The notes beneath the pieces were generated by a model. The model made no database searches. It was given only the letters and a program-made list of their open reading frames with translations, and was not told where the DNA came from. Shown in pieces: positions 48,391-57,197 of a stretch of 64,000 nucleotides of DNA. Source of the DNA: Rhodomicrobium sp. Az07. GTDB lineage: Bacteria; Pseudomonadota; Alphaproteobacteria; Rhizobiales; Rhodomicrobiaceae. The stretch lies in the NCBI RefSeq assembly GCF_018619475.1, contig NZ_JAHFZG010000011.1, positions 51,028 to 115,027 of the forward strand. The letters run 5' to 3'. A program made the position numbers and the translations under genes. Every line of letters starts with the position of its first letter. Within the stretch, counting starts at the first letter, position 1.

Positions 48391-49839
48391 ATGACTCGTA
48401 TAAGCCAGCGAGTGACGACGTTCATATTCACCCGGGGAACGCAGTTTCTGCCCTTCGCGGACGCTGCGACGCCCGAACTTCCGCTGTCCCGACTCCTGCG
48501 CCTGTCGCTGTTTCAGGTTTCGGTCGGCATGGCGCTCGTGCTTCTCGTCGGCACGCTCAATCGCGTGATGATCGTGGAACTGAACGTTCCCGCTTCGGTG
48601 GTCGCGATCATGGTGGCAATGCCGCTGTTTTTCGCGCCGTTCCGCGCCCTCATCGGGCACCGCTCCGACACGCATAAGTCAGTCCTTGGATGGCGGCGCG
48701 TGCCGTTCATATGGCAGGGCACGCTCGTGCAGTTTGGCGGCCTCGCCATCATGCCTTTCGCCATTCTGATCCTGTCCGGCCAGGGCGACATGCAGGTTCC
48801 GGCTTTCGTCGGGCATCTTGCCGCCGGCTTGGCCTTCCTGCTCGTCGGCGCGGGTCTTCACACCGTGCAAACGGTCGGACTTGCTCTTGCCACCGACCTG
48901 GCGCCGAAGGAAACGCAGCCGAAGGTCGTCGGCCTGATGTATGTCATGCTGCTGTTCGGCATGATCGTAAGCGCAATCGTCTTTGGCTATCTTCTGACCG
49001 ATTTCTCGCCGGGCCGCCTGATCCAGGTCATCCAGGGCGCGGCGGTCGCGACATTGGTGTTGAACACTGTCGCGATGTGGAAGATGGAGGCGCGTCGCCC
49101 GTCCCGACTGCTGACGGAAGAGGAGCGGAACAAGAAAGACCCGACGTTCCAGGAATCCTGGGCTGTGTTCGTCAAGGGCGGTAGCGCGATCCGCCGCCTC
49201 GCCGCCGTCGGTCTGGGCACTGCGGCGTTCAGCATGCATGATGTGTTGCTGGAGCCCTATGGCGGCCAAATCCTGAATCTCTCCGTGAGTTCGACGACGA
49301 AGCTGACGGCCATGTTCGCAATCGGCGGCCTCTTGGGCTTCGCGCTCGCCTCCCGCGTGTTGAGCCGAGGCTTCGATCCCTTCCGCATGGCCTTTTATGG
49401 GGCGTTGATAGGTATTCCGGCCTTCCTCGCTGTGATCATGGCAGCTCCGGCGTCGCAGCCGTGGCTTTTCGTGGTCGGCACCTCGCTGATCGGATTCGGA
49501 GCGGGGCTCTTCGGCCACGGCACGCTGACCGCCACCATGAACCTCGCACCCAAGGATCAGACGGGCCTCGCGCTTGGAGCCTGGGGCGCGGCGCAGGCGA
49601 CGGCGGCGGGTTTCGCTGTCGCAAGCGGCGGCATCATCCGCGACGTGGTCTCCGGTTGGGGAGACCAGTCCTTCGGCCCGGCGACCGGATATATCGTTGT
49701 CTACTCGCTCGAGATTGTTCTTCTCGTCGCGGCGCTGATCGCCATGATCCCGCTGCTGCGCACGAGCGCCGTCGCTCCCGTAAAGGGCGCGCCGCCCGCA
49801 AGCGACGTGCGGCACAACCCCGTAACTCTGGACGCATAA
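48391..49839 (+). CDS. pucC: PucC/LhaA family light-harvesting complex assembly protein
   Basis: A 482-residue BCD-family member of the major facilitator superfamily with about twelve hydrophobic helices. It opens PLSRLLRLSLFQVSVGMALVLL, the family hallmark. GTLNRVMIVELNVPASVVA and the loop FRALIGHRSDTHKSVLGWRRVPFIWQGT match PucC/LhaA. These proteins help LH2 or LH1 assembly, possibly by supplying bacteriochlorophyll. Position after pucBA favours PucC. A strong hairpin follows. Confidence 0.93.
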   Translation: MTRISQRVTTFIFTRGTQFLPFADAATPELPLSRLLRLSLFQVSVGMALVLLVGTLNRVMIVELNVPASVVAIMVAMPLFFAPFRALIGHRSDTHKSVLGWRRVPFIWQGTLVQFGGLAIMPFAILILSGQGDMQVPAFVGHLAAGLAFLLVGAGLHTVQTVGLALATDLAPKETQPKVVGLMYVMLLFGMIVSAIVFGYLLTDFSPGRLIQVIQGAAVATLVLNTVAMWKMEARRPSRLLTEEERNKKDPTFQESWAVFVKGGSAIRRLAAVGLGTAAFSMHDVLLEPYGGQILNLSVSSTTKLTAMFAIGGLLGFALASRVLSRGFDPFRMAFYGALIGIPAFLAVIMAAPASQPWLFVVGTSLIGFGAGLFGHGTLTATMNLAPKDQTGLALGAWGAAQATAAGFAVASGGIIRDVVSGWGDQSFGPATGYIVVYSLEIVLLVAALIAMIPLLRTSAVAPVKGAPPASDVRHNPVTLDA

Positions 49840-49844
49840 ACTGC

Positions 49845-49874
49845 TTCCGGCGAAGCGATGCCGCTTCGCCGGAA
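49845..49874 (+). terminator. Strong hairpin after pucC
   Basis: Perfect 13-bp stem TTCCGGCGAAGCG / CGCTTCGCCGGAA with a 4-nt loop ATGC, five bases after the pucC stop. It lacks a T-run but is very stable; the convergent gor gene lies beyond. Confidence 0.7.
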
Positions 49875-50002
49875 AAACCGGATGTGCGAAATCGGGGCCT
49901 TCCGCGCATCAAGCACGCGCATTACCCTGCGGCGGCGCGCCGATCGTTCCAGGCGACCGCTGCGAGTTCGTTCCCGCCCGCTCATGAGGGAACCGGCTCG
50001 GT

Positions 50003-51373
50003 TCAAGCTCCCGCTGGCGGCGTCCACTTCTCGCGCATTGTGACGAGTTCTTCCGCCATCGTCGGATGCAGTGCGATTGTGTCGTCGAAGTCGGCTTTCG
50101 TCGCGCCCATCTTCACTGCTATGGCGATGGCCTGAATGATCTCCGCCGCATCCGGCCCGAGGATATGCACGCCGAGCACGCGATCCGATTCGGCATCGAC
50201 GATCAGCTTCATGATCGTCCGCTCCGGTCGCCCGGCGAGCGTGTTCTTCATCGGACGGAAAGCCGACTTGTAGATGTCGACCGCGCGGAACATCTCGCGG
50301 GCCGCCTCCTCGGTGTAGCCGACCGTGCCGATTTCGGGTTGCGAGAAGACCGCCGTTGGCAGGAAAGCCAGATCCACCGGGTTCGGGTTGTTCTTGTAGA
50401 CGGCCTCGATGAAGGCCATGCCGTCGCGGATCGCAACCGGCGTCAGGTTCACCCGGTCGGTCACGTCGCCCACCGCGTAGATGCTGGGCACCGAGCTTTG
50501 ATAACTGTCGTTCACCATCACGCGGCCGTTCCAGCCGCATTTGACGCCGAGTTTCTGAAGCCCGAGCCCAACCGTGTTGGGACGGCGCCCCGTCGCGAAC
50601 ATCGTCAGATCGCAAGCGATGCGCGTGTCGCGGTTCGTCGCCACAACCAGCCCGGTGCCGGTCTTCTCGATGGCAACCGGCTCTGTGTTGCAGGTGATCG
50701 TGACGCCGTGCTGGCGCATGATCGAGGTGAGCCCCTCGCGCATGTCGTGGTCGAAGCCGCGCAGAATTTCGCCGCCGCGATAGACCAGTTCGACATCGAC
50801 GCCGAGGCCGTTGAAGATCCCGGCAAACTCAACCGCAATATATCCGCCGCCGACGATCACGATCTTTTTCGGCAGTTCTTCGAGGTGAAACGCCTCGTTC
50901 GAGGTGATGGCGTGTTCGATGCCGGGGATGTCGGGCAGGAACGGATGCCCGCCCGTCGCGATCAGGATGCGTTCGGCGGTGACGGTGCGATCCTCGGCCA
51001 GAAGCCTCACGGTGTGCGGGTCCACCACTTCGGCGCGGCTGTTGAACACGGTGCCGCCCGCCGCCTCGACGCCGCCTGAATAAAGGCCGCTCAGGCGCTC
51101 TATTTCCTTGTCCTTCGCCGCCACAAGCGCTTTCCAGTCGAACCGCTTGCCCTCCACCGTCCAGCCGTAGCCGTGAGCGTCGTCGATGGCGCGGCCGAAT
51201 TCGCTCGCGTAAACGAACAGCTTCTTGGGCACACAGCCACGCACCACGCAGGTGCCGCCGAATTTGTATTCCTCGGCAATGGCCGTCCGCACGCCGAGTT
51301 TCGACGCGAGGCGCGCCGAGCGAACGCCGCCCGAACCGCCGCCGATGACAAAAAGATCGTAATCGAATCGCAT
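50003..51373 (-). CDS. gor: Glutathione-disulfide reductase
   Basis: A 456-residue FAD/NADPH disulfide reductase. The FAD-binding GGGSGGVRSARLAS starts at residue 11. The redox pair is C42/C47 in GGTCVVRGCVPKK. The NAD(P)-binding IVGGGYIAVEFAGIFNGLG and the C-terminal catalytic His in LHPTMAEELV follow. The ATG at 51373 is chosen because AAAGAAA precedes it and MRFDYDLFVIGGG is the family start. It would regenerate glutathione for the glutaredoxin and GST here. Confidence 0.94.
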   Translation of the reverse strand: MRFDYDLFVIGGGSGGVRSARLASKLGVRTAIAEEYKFGGTCVVRGCVPKKLFVYASEFGRAIDDAHGYGWTVEGKRFDWKALVAAKDKEIERLSGLYSGGVEAAGGTVFNSRAEVVDPHTVRLLAEDRTVTAERILIATGGHPFLPDIPGIEHAITSNEAFHLEELPKKIVIVGGGYIAVEFAGIFNGLGVDVELVYRGGEILRGFDHDMREGLTSIMRQHGVTITCNTEPVAIEKTGTGLVVATNRDTRIACDLTMFATGRRPNTVGLGLQKLGVKCGWNGRVMVNDSYQSSVPSIYAVGDVTDRVNLTPVAIRDGMAFIEAVYKNNPNPVDLAFLPTAVFSQPEIGTVGYTEEAAREMFRAVDIYKSAFRPMKNTLAGRPERTIMKLIVDAESDRVLGVHILGPDAAEIIQAIAIAVKMGATKADFDDTIALHPTMAEELVTMREKWTPPAGA

Positions 51374-51459
51374 GAGTTTCTTTTTGGTTGCGGGCTCATG
51401 CGATGATCGCACGAGCCTCATTGATCGCCAAACGGATAGCGGCTTGCCTGCCGCCGACG

Positions 51460-52674
51460 TCAGATCGGCGAGCCGGTCTTGTCCAGATCGTCGAGCGAGC
51501 TTTCAAGCCCCCGCCGCGTCTCCGGCGACAGGCGATCCGCGAGCTTGTCGCGCCATTTGTCTATCAGCGCCTGCCACTCGTCTGTGACTTTCTCACCGTC
51601 GCTCTTTGCCCGCTCGCGCACCTTTGCCTTGCGGTCGAAATCGTCGAAGGATTTCTGCGCTTGAAGGATGTCGTCCTTGGTAAAGGCCGTGGCGGCGACA
51701 ACCGTGTTGCCGAGGAGATCGAACCCCTTCGCAAACGACGGTGTGAGAACGAAGCGGTGCAGCGTTTCGAGATCCTCGTCCGACAGGACCGACGCGACAA
51801 CCGAGGGCGCAAGCGCGAGCACAAGCGCCTTTCGCATATTGTAGGTGAATTCGAACTCGTCGAGCTGCGCCGCCAGTTTCGCGCGCTCTTCCTCGGAGAC
51901 GGGAGCGGTCGGCAGATACACGTCGCGGGCAAAGCGCTTCGCGCGAGCCACCATGTCTTCCAGATGCGAGATGCGTACGAGGTCTTCGACGACCGCCTGC
52001 GCCTTGCGAACTCTCGCGGCGGAGGGCACCGAAACCGGAGTTCCGTCAAGGCCGGGGAGCCCCTTCAGGTTTTTCGCGGCATCGAGCTGTTTCGCCCAGG
52101 CCGAGAATTCCGACACGATGCGGCTGTCTTCGTAGGTGTAGCCGGTCACGAGCTTCGACGCCGCGTAGAGAACGTCGAAGCCCTTCCGCACCGCGGGAAG
52201 CTCCAGCATCGCGCGCACGTCGGCAATTTCATCGCGGCTCGCCTCGCGCGCAAGCTGCGCGGCGAAGTCCGACACGATCGCGCCGCGATTTTCCGCAAGC
52301 GCAACGTCGAGTTCCTCACCCGCCTTGCGCATATAGTCCATCGCGGTGAGAAGCTTCGCGAGTTGCGCGGTCATCTCCGGGTTCGGGTCAGGCATGCCGG
52401 GATATCCGCCCTCAATGATTTCGCGCATCATCGGGATGTAAACGTCGCGCAGCGTGCGTTGCAAATCGCCGTAGATTTCCGCCGCGTGGCTGGCCGTGAG
52501 AATATCCTCGATCAGGGCCTGCGCGAGCCGCTTCGCCTCGGGATCGACGGGCTTTGCTCCCGGCTCGGCGGGCGCGGAAGCGGACGGCGGCGATGGTTCC
52601 AGTGCAAGGGCCACGCCGCCGGTGACGGCGGCGCAGGCCAAGAAAAATGCGGGGATCATCGATCTCAAGCGCAT
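51460..52674 (-). CDS. Exported DUF2059-like protein with internal duplication
   Basis: A 404-residue protein with a signal peptide (MRLRSMIPAFFLACAAVTGGVALA) and two similar helical halves. The first contains AQALIEDILTASHAAEIYGDLQRTLRDVYIP and RKGFDVLYAASKLVTGYTYEDS. The second contains AQAVVEDLVRISHLEDMVARAKRFARDVYLP and AKGFDLLGNTVVAATAFTKDD. This suggests tandem duplication of a DUF2059-like domain, a family of unknown periplasmic function. No neighbour indicates a role. Confidence 0.72.
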   Translation of the reverse strand: MRLRSMIPAFFLACAAVTGGVALALEPSPPSASAPAEPGAKPVDPEAKRLAQALIEDILTASHAAEIYGDLQRTLRDVYIPMMREIIEGGYPGMPDPNPEMTAQLAKLLTAMDYMRKAGEELDVALAENRGAIVSDFAAQLAREASRDEIADVRAMLELPAVRKGFDVLYAASKLVTGYTYEDSRIVSEFSAWAKQLDAAKNLKGLPGLDGTPVSVPSAARVRKAQAVVEDLVRISHLEDMVARAKRFARDVYLPTAPVSEEERAKLAAQLDEFEFTYNMRKALVLALAPSVVASVLSDEDLETLHRFVLTPSFAKGFDLLGNTVVAATAFTKDDILQAQKSFDDFDRKAKVRERAKSDGEKVTDEWQALIDKWRDKLADRLSPETRRGLESSLDDLDKTGSPI

Positions 52675-52810
52675 GCAATTGCTCCTGTATCAGCCCCGCC
52701 TGGCAGAGCCTTCTTGCGGGAACCGCGAAGGCTCTGTCTTTTGTAATGCGGTTTCATCAGCGACGACGTTCGCCATCGCTGTGAAAACGCTCCAACGGCA
52801 CGCGGCTCGC

Positions 52811-53536
52811 TCAGTCCTCGTCTTCGTCGTCCGTTGCGGCGCTATAATGGCGGACGCCGTCTGGAGCCGCGAGGAAAACGTCATCCGCGATACCGAGGAA
52901 CAGCCCGTGCTCGACGACGCCCGGCACGATGTCGAGCAGATCCGCGAGCATTTCCGGGTCCGGGATGGAGCCGAAGGCGCAATCGGCGATCAGATGGCCG
53001 CCGTCCGTGCGGAACGTGTCGCCCGAGGCGGTGCGGCGAAGCGCGATGCTGCCGTGACAGCCTGCGTCTTCGGCGGCGGCCTCGATCATGGCGAGCGTGG
53101 CAGCCACGCCGAAATCCGCGATTTCCACAGGCAGCGGAAATTCGCCGAGTTGCTCCACATATTTCGACGCGTCCGCGATGATGATCACGCGGTCGGAGGC
53201 GAAGGCGACGATCTTTTCGCGCAGAAGCGCGCCGCCGCCGCCCTTCAGCAGGTTGAGCTGCGGGTCGATCTCGTCCGCGCCGTCGATGGTCAGATCGACA
53301 TCGGCGATGGTGTTGAAGTCGGCGATCTTGATGCCGCGTTCCTCCGCGAAGCGCTTCGTCTGCTCCGAGGTGGCGACGCAGGTGAGATCGAGGTCTTCCG
53401 TCTTCAGCCGCTCCGCGAGGAGTTCGATGAAGGCGGAGGCCGTTGAGCCTGTACCGAGGCCGAGCACCATGCCCGGCTCGACGAATTTAAGCGCTTCGGC
53501 AGCTGCCTGGCGCTTCAGAGTTTGAATGTCGGTCAA
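52811..53536 (-). CDS. rpiA: Ribose-5-phosphate isomerase A
   Basis: A 241-residue enzyme interconverting ribose 5-phosphate and ribulose 5-phosphate in the pentose-phosphate and Calvin pathways. It shows GLGTGSTASAFIELLAERL, the substrate site IDGADEIDPQLNLLKGGGGALLREKI and GVVEHGLFLGIAD. The start is the TTG at 53536, which overlaps the upstream dehydrogenase stop (TTGA) and is preceded by GGGGGA. No ATG fits the family N-terminus, so coupling to the upstream gene is likely. Confidence 0.93.
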   Translation of the reverse strand: MTDIQTLKRQAAAEALKFVEPGMVLGLGTGSTASAFIELLAERLKTEDLDLTCVATSEQTKRFAEERGIKIADFNTIADVDLTIDGADEIDPQLNLLKGGGGALLREKIVAFASDRVIIIADASKYVEQLGEFPLPVEIADFGVAATLAMIEAAAEDAGCHGSIALRRTASGDTFRTDGGHLIADCAFGSIPDPEMLADLLDIVPGVVEHGLFLGIADDVFLAAPDGVRHYSAATDDEDED

Positions 53537-54981
53537 TCCGAAAGTCCCCCAAGATACATGTATTTGAGTTCGAGAAATTCCTCGACGCCGTGGCGTGAGC
53601 CTTCGCGGCCGAGGCCAGATTCCTTGACGCCGCCGAAAGGCGCGACTTCTGTCGAGATAATGCCTTCGTTGACGCCGACAATGCCGAATTCGAGGCGTTC
53701 CGTCACGCGCCATACGCGCGCAACGTCGCGAGAATAGAAATATGCCGCAAGGCCGTAGGGCGTACCGTTGGCAAATGCGATGGCTTCATCCTCGGTCTTG
53801 AAGTGGAACAGCGGCGCGACCGGGCCAAAGGTTTCTTCCGTGGCCACACGCATGTCGGGCGTGGCGTCCGTCAGTACTGTCGGCTCGAAGAAGGTGCGGC
53901 CGAGCGCGTGCTGCTTGCCGCCGACGAGAATTTTTGCGCCTTTGGCGAGCGCGTCCGCGACGTGGTCTTCCACCTTTTTCAAGCCGGCTTCGTTGATGAG
54001 CGGGCCTTGTTCGACGCCCGCCTGCAAGCCATCGCCAACCTTGAGCGCAGCCACGCGTGCGGCGAGCTTCGCGGCGAAGGCATCATAGACGCCGTCTTGC
54101 ACGAGAATGCGATTCGCGCACACGCAGGTCTGGCCCATGTTGCGGAATTTGGAGATGACCGCGCCTTCCACAGCCTTGTCGATATCCGCGTCGTCGAACA
54201 CGATAAAGGGCGCGTTGCCGCCGAGTTCGAGCGAAACCTTCTTCACAGTGTCCGCCGATTGGCGCATCAGGAGCTTGCCGACGCGTGTCGAGCCGGTGAA
54301 GGTGATCGCGCGCACGAGCGGGTTTGCCGTCAGTTCAGCGCCGATAGCTTCTGCATCGCCGGTCACAATATTGATGACGCCGGGCGGAAAGCCTGCCTGC
54401 TCGGCAAGCGCGCCAAGCGCCAGCGCCGTCATCGGCGTATCGGGCGCGGGCTTAACGACCACCGTGCAACCCACCGCGAGCGCGGGCGCAACCTTGCGTG
54501 TGATCATCGCGAAGGGGAAATTCCAGGGCGTGATCGCGCCGACCACGCCGATGGGCTGCTTCATCACGATGACGCGGCCGCCCTTGCGCGGTGAGGGGAC
54601 GGTTTCGCCATAGATGCGCTTGGCTTCTTCCGCGAAAAACTCGACGAAAGCGGCGCCATAGGCCACTTCGCCGCGAGATTCCGCCAGCGGCTTGCCCATT
54701 TCGACCGTCATGAGGCGCGCAAGAGATTCCGCGTGCGCGACCTGCAAATTGTGCCAGCGCTTGAGGATGGCCGCGCGCTCCTTGGCGAGCAGTCCGCTCC
54801 AGGCGGGAAAAGCCTTGTGCGCCGCATTGATGGCGTCGCGGGTTTCCGCACGCCCGAAATTCGGCACACGCGCAAGGAAAGCTCCGGTTGCGGGATTGAC
54901 GACCGGCAGGGCAGGCTCGCCAACCCATTCGCCGCCGATCAGACAGCGATCACGGAGCAGCGACTTGAAGATCTGGTCCAT
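53533..54981 (-). CDS. gabD: NAD(P)-dependent succinate-semialdehyde dehydrogenase
   Basis: A 482-residue aldehyde dehydrogenase. Catalytic C286 is in GQTCVCANR, the general base E252 in SLELGGNAPFIV, and the NAD site FTGSTRVGKLLM. The ITPWNFPFAMI and CVCANR motifs fit the SSADH (GabD) subfamily, which oxidises succinate semialdehyde to succinate. The ATG at 54981 is chosen for GGAG upstream. It is coupled to rpiA by an overlapping stop/start. Confidence 0.88.
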   Translation of the reverse strand: MDQIFKSLLRDRCLIGGEWVGEPALPVVNPATGAFLARVPNFGRAETRDAINAAHKAFPAWSGLLAKERAAILKRWHNLQVAHAESLARLMTVEMGKPLAESRGEVAYGAAFVEFFAEEAKRIYGETVPSPRKGGRVIVMKQPIGVVGAITPWNFPFAMITRKVAPALAVGCTVVVKPAPDTPMTALALGALAEQAGFPPGVINIVTGDAEAIGAELTANPLVRAITFTGSTRVGKLLMRQSADTVKKVSLELGGNAPFIVFDDADIDKAVEGAVISKFRNMGQTCVCANRILVQDGVYDAFAAKLAARVAALKVGDGLQAGVEQGPLINEAGLKKVEDHVADALAKGAKILVGGKQHALGRTFFEPTVLTDATPDMRVATEETFGPVAPLFHFKTEDEAIAFANGTPYGLAAYFYSRDVARVWRVTERLEFGIVGVNEGIISTEVAPFGGVKESGLGREGSRHGVEEFLELKYMYLGGLSD

Positions 54982-55187
54982 GACACTCCAAATTAGCCGA
55001 TCTGACATAATGCCGCGCCGCTCTTGACACTACAAGCGCACCAAATCGGCATCTGTTCCCCAAAAGCAACAAACTTTTAACAAATCCACTTCAATCTCAG
55101 GATGCATTTGATCTTGTTTGCAACCGATCATAAATGTGGGCCAGCAGCCTTGCGAGCGTCGCAGGCAAGGAACGACGGAGCCCCCCA

Positions 55188-55409
55188 ATGACGAGCGTCT
55201 TATCACCGGTCCTGTCAGAAAGCACTCCCAATTCTCAAGCCAAGGCCGCCGAAGACGCGGATATCGCATTTCTTTCTCAGCAGGATAGCCGTGAATACCT
55301 CGCCGACATGCTAAGGGAACTTAGCGTGATCGCTGGCCACGCCGAACTCAATCGGGCGCGCGATCTGATCGAGGCGGCTCTGGCCGAGATAGAGCCACAG
55401 GAATCCTAG
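55188..55409 (+). CDS. Small acidic protein of unknown function
   Basis: A 73-residue protein. The N-terminus is polar (MTSVLSPVLSESTPNSQAKA); the rest is predicted helical with SREYLADMLRELSVIAGHAELNRARDLIEAALAEIE. No membrane segment or cysteine. GGAG lies seven bases before the ATG. I do not recognise the family; the helix pattern would suit a small regulatory or adaptor protein, which is a guess. Confidence 0.55.
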   Translation: MTSVLSPVLSESTPNSQAKAAEDADIAFLSQQDSREYLADMLRELSVIAGHAELNRARDLIEAALAEIEPQES

Positions 55410-55507
55410 AGCGGGTGCAGTCGCGGCGAGCGTGGCCGCAGTGGCGTGACGAGGGTCACATGATGGACGCTCGGATCATTCGATGGCGCCGCGTCGGGCC
55501 GCCCAAT

Positions 55508-55550
55508 CTACATCCCCGTGCCGCAAATCAGACGCGGCACGGGGATGTAG
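55508..55550 (+). terminator. Perfect 17-bp inverted repeat
   Basis: Arms CTACATCCCCGTGCCGC (55508-55524) and GCGGCACGGGGATGTAG (55534-55550), 9-nt loop, followed by GTTTCTGTTG. It probably ends the upstream transcript but is unusually long and perfect. Confidence 0.6.
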
Positions 55551-55642
55551 GTTTCTGTTGTCGATCAGCTTCTCTGCGTCAAATCGAGTCCGATTAAACG
55601 CAGGCTGATCTAGGTCGACGCCCGCTCGGAAGTTAGGCAATT

Positions 55643-55670
55643 CGATGCTGGCCATTCCCGGCCAGCATCG
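55643..55670 (-). terminator. Hairpin downstream of yceI
   Basis: Stem CGATGCTGGCC / GGCCAGCATCG (11 bp), loop ATTCCC. Located 40 bases past the yceI stop on the minus strand; no clear U-tract. Confidence 0.5.
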
Positions 55671-55709
55671 TGATTACGCAGGAACGAGTCCCGGTCGGAT
55701 GCCCGTGAA

Positions 55710-56294
55710 CTAGATCTTCTTGTTGAGTTCCGTCTGGATGTCGATCGTCACCTCGTCGGAGACGAACGGCGCGGCTTGCGAGACGCCAAAGTCCGTGCGC
55801 TTGATCGCCGTTGTGGCGCCGATGCCGAGCGTCGGCTTCTTCGACATCGGATGCATGCCGTCGAAATTGAGCGTGACATCGAGAACCACCGGCTTCGTCA
55901 CGCCCTTGATCGTCAGGTTACCCGCGACCTTACCGGTTTTCTCGCCGGTGCGCTCGAACTTGGTGCTCTTGAAGGTCGCCTCGGGGAAAGCCTTGGCGTC
56001 GAAAAGCTTGTCGCCTTTCATGTGATCGTTGAAAACAGGGACGAGCGTCTCGATGCTGTCGGTCTTGAAGGTGATGGCGACCTTGCTGTTCTCCGGCTTG
56101 GCCGCGTCGTAAAGAACTTCACCTTCGTAGTTCTTGAATTGCGCACATTGGCGGCTGATGCCGAGATGATTCCAGCAGAAGCGGACGGCGGTGTGGCCGG
56201 GATCAAACGAGTAGGCCACAGGCTCTGCGGAAGCGATAGTGGTGGCCGCGAGAAATGCGGGAAGGGAAGCAATGACAATCCTGCGTAGCGACAT
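55710..56294 (-). CDS. YceI family periplasmic lipid-binding-like protein
   Basis: A 194-residue exported protein. It begins with a signal peptide (MSLRRIVIASLPAFLAATTIASA) and the lipocalin-like YceI domain follows: YSFDPGHTAVRFCWNHLGI, FKTDSIETLVPVFNDHMKGDKLFDAKAFPEATF, and GNLTIKGVTKPVVLDV. YceI proteins bind polyisoprenoids such as ubiquinone-type lipids in some bacteria. The two cysteines in CWNHLGISRQC are unusual. The ATG at 56294 has GGAGAC upstream and is preferred over a start 36 nt earlier. Confidence 0.88.
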   Translation of the reverse strand: MSLRRIVIASLPAFLAATTIASAEPVAYSFDPGHTAVRFCWNHLGISRQCAQFKNYEGEVLYDAAKPENSKVAITFKTDSIETLVPVFNDHMKGDKLFDAKAFPEATFKSTKFERTGEKTGKVAGNLTIKGVTKPVVLDVTLNFDGMHPMSKKPTLGIGATTAIKRTDFGVSQAAPFVSDEVTIDIQTELNKKI

Positions 56295-56480
56295 GCCGAG
56301 TCTCCATCTTGTTAACCTTATGAGGCTCACAACAGGCGGGCTTCGCGGCCAACAGATGGCAACTTGTCGGCGAGTTCGTGATTTAATGTATCTTATTTTT
56401 CATGTTGACTGGTCGACCAGGAACGGGTTTCCCTGCCCGCAGTCTTTGCGCGATATCTCCTCTTGCCGTTCCCGCTAGCG

Positions 56481-56960
56481 TCAAGACATCGCCTTGTGGT
56501 CCGTCGCGGCGGCGAGTTGATCCGGAGATGCGTTCGACTTAATCAGGTCGCGCATTTTGCACGCGTCTACGTCCCAAAATTCCGCCGCCGTGATTTCGAC
56601 GCAGAGCAGCGCGATGCGCGCATCCTCCGGTCCCTCGGGAAACCATCGCTGTGCCTGGCCGGTCCACAGTTCGCGGATCCTGGCCTCGTCGCGGGACGTG
56701 CGCGCAACGCCTGAAACAGAGACGAAAATCTGGTTCGCGGGGTCGCTGTAGCTGACATTCACCTGGCAATCCTTCCGGATCTCATCAACCTTTGGCGAGT
56801 CCCGGCCAGTAAAGAACCATAAACATCCATCTTCGGCGCGCTGCGTCGCCATCGGCCTCGCCCGCAAATGGCCGCTTTCGTCGGCTGTCGTGAGCATGCC
56901 GACCTCAATGGCGTCTATCATTGCGGTGAGTTTCGCGAACCCTTGCTGATGCGTATCCAT
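56481..56960 (-). CDS. PNPOx-like split-barrel flavoprotein (general stress type)
   Basis: A 159-residue pyridoxamine-phosphate-oxidase-like protein. It shows GMLTTADESGHLRARPMATQR and WFFTGRDSPKVDEIRKDCQVNVSYSDP, typical of the FMN-binding general-stress subgroup rather than true PdxH. Substrate unknown. Starts MDTHQQGFAKL. Confidence 0.82.
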   Translation of the reverse strand: MDTHQQGFAKLTAMIDAIEVGMLTTADESGHLRARPMATQRAEDGCLWFFTGRDSPKVDEIRKDCQVNVSYSDPANQIFVSVSGVARTSRDEARIRELWTGQAQRWFPEGPEDARIALLCVEITAAEFWDVDACKMRDLIKSNASPDQLAAATDHKAMS

Positions 56961-57197
56961 CCTGTCTCTCCTTCCGCTTCGGCGGGCCGCGAGAGGGAAC
57001 GTCGTGTCGTGTCCCGCTTTCTGCGCGCGCCTTCTGGAATCTCAACAAGATGATCCGTCGCCCGTTCCGATGCGCCCTATCTGGCGTTCGCCTTAAGCTG
57101 TGCATCAATGCAGCCACGGTCCTATGCGGCATGCCTCGCGAAAGATAAAAGTTTCATAAAACAATCATCGCGTTTTTCGTGTGAGTAGGTCGAATCG

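Larger units (their letters stand above)
55410..55709. other. Hairpin-rich gap between small gene and yceI
   Basis: About 300 bases with no gene and two strong perfect inverted repeats (55508-55550 and 55643-55670). Both flanking genes converge here. Confidence 0.6.

Noticed and set aside
48282..48677. Gene between pucA2 and pucC
   Set aside because: The frame overlaps the 5' end of pucC out of phase and has no ribosome-binding site or family features.
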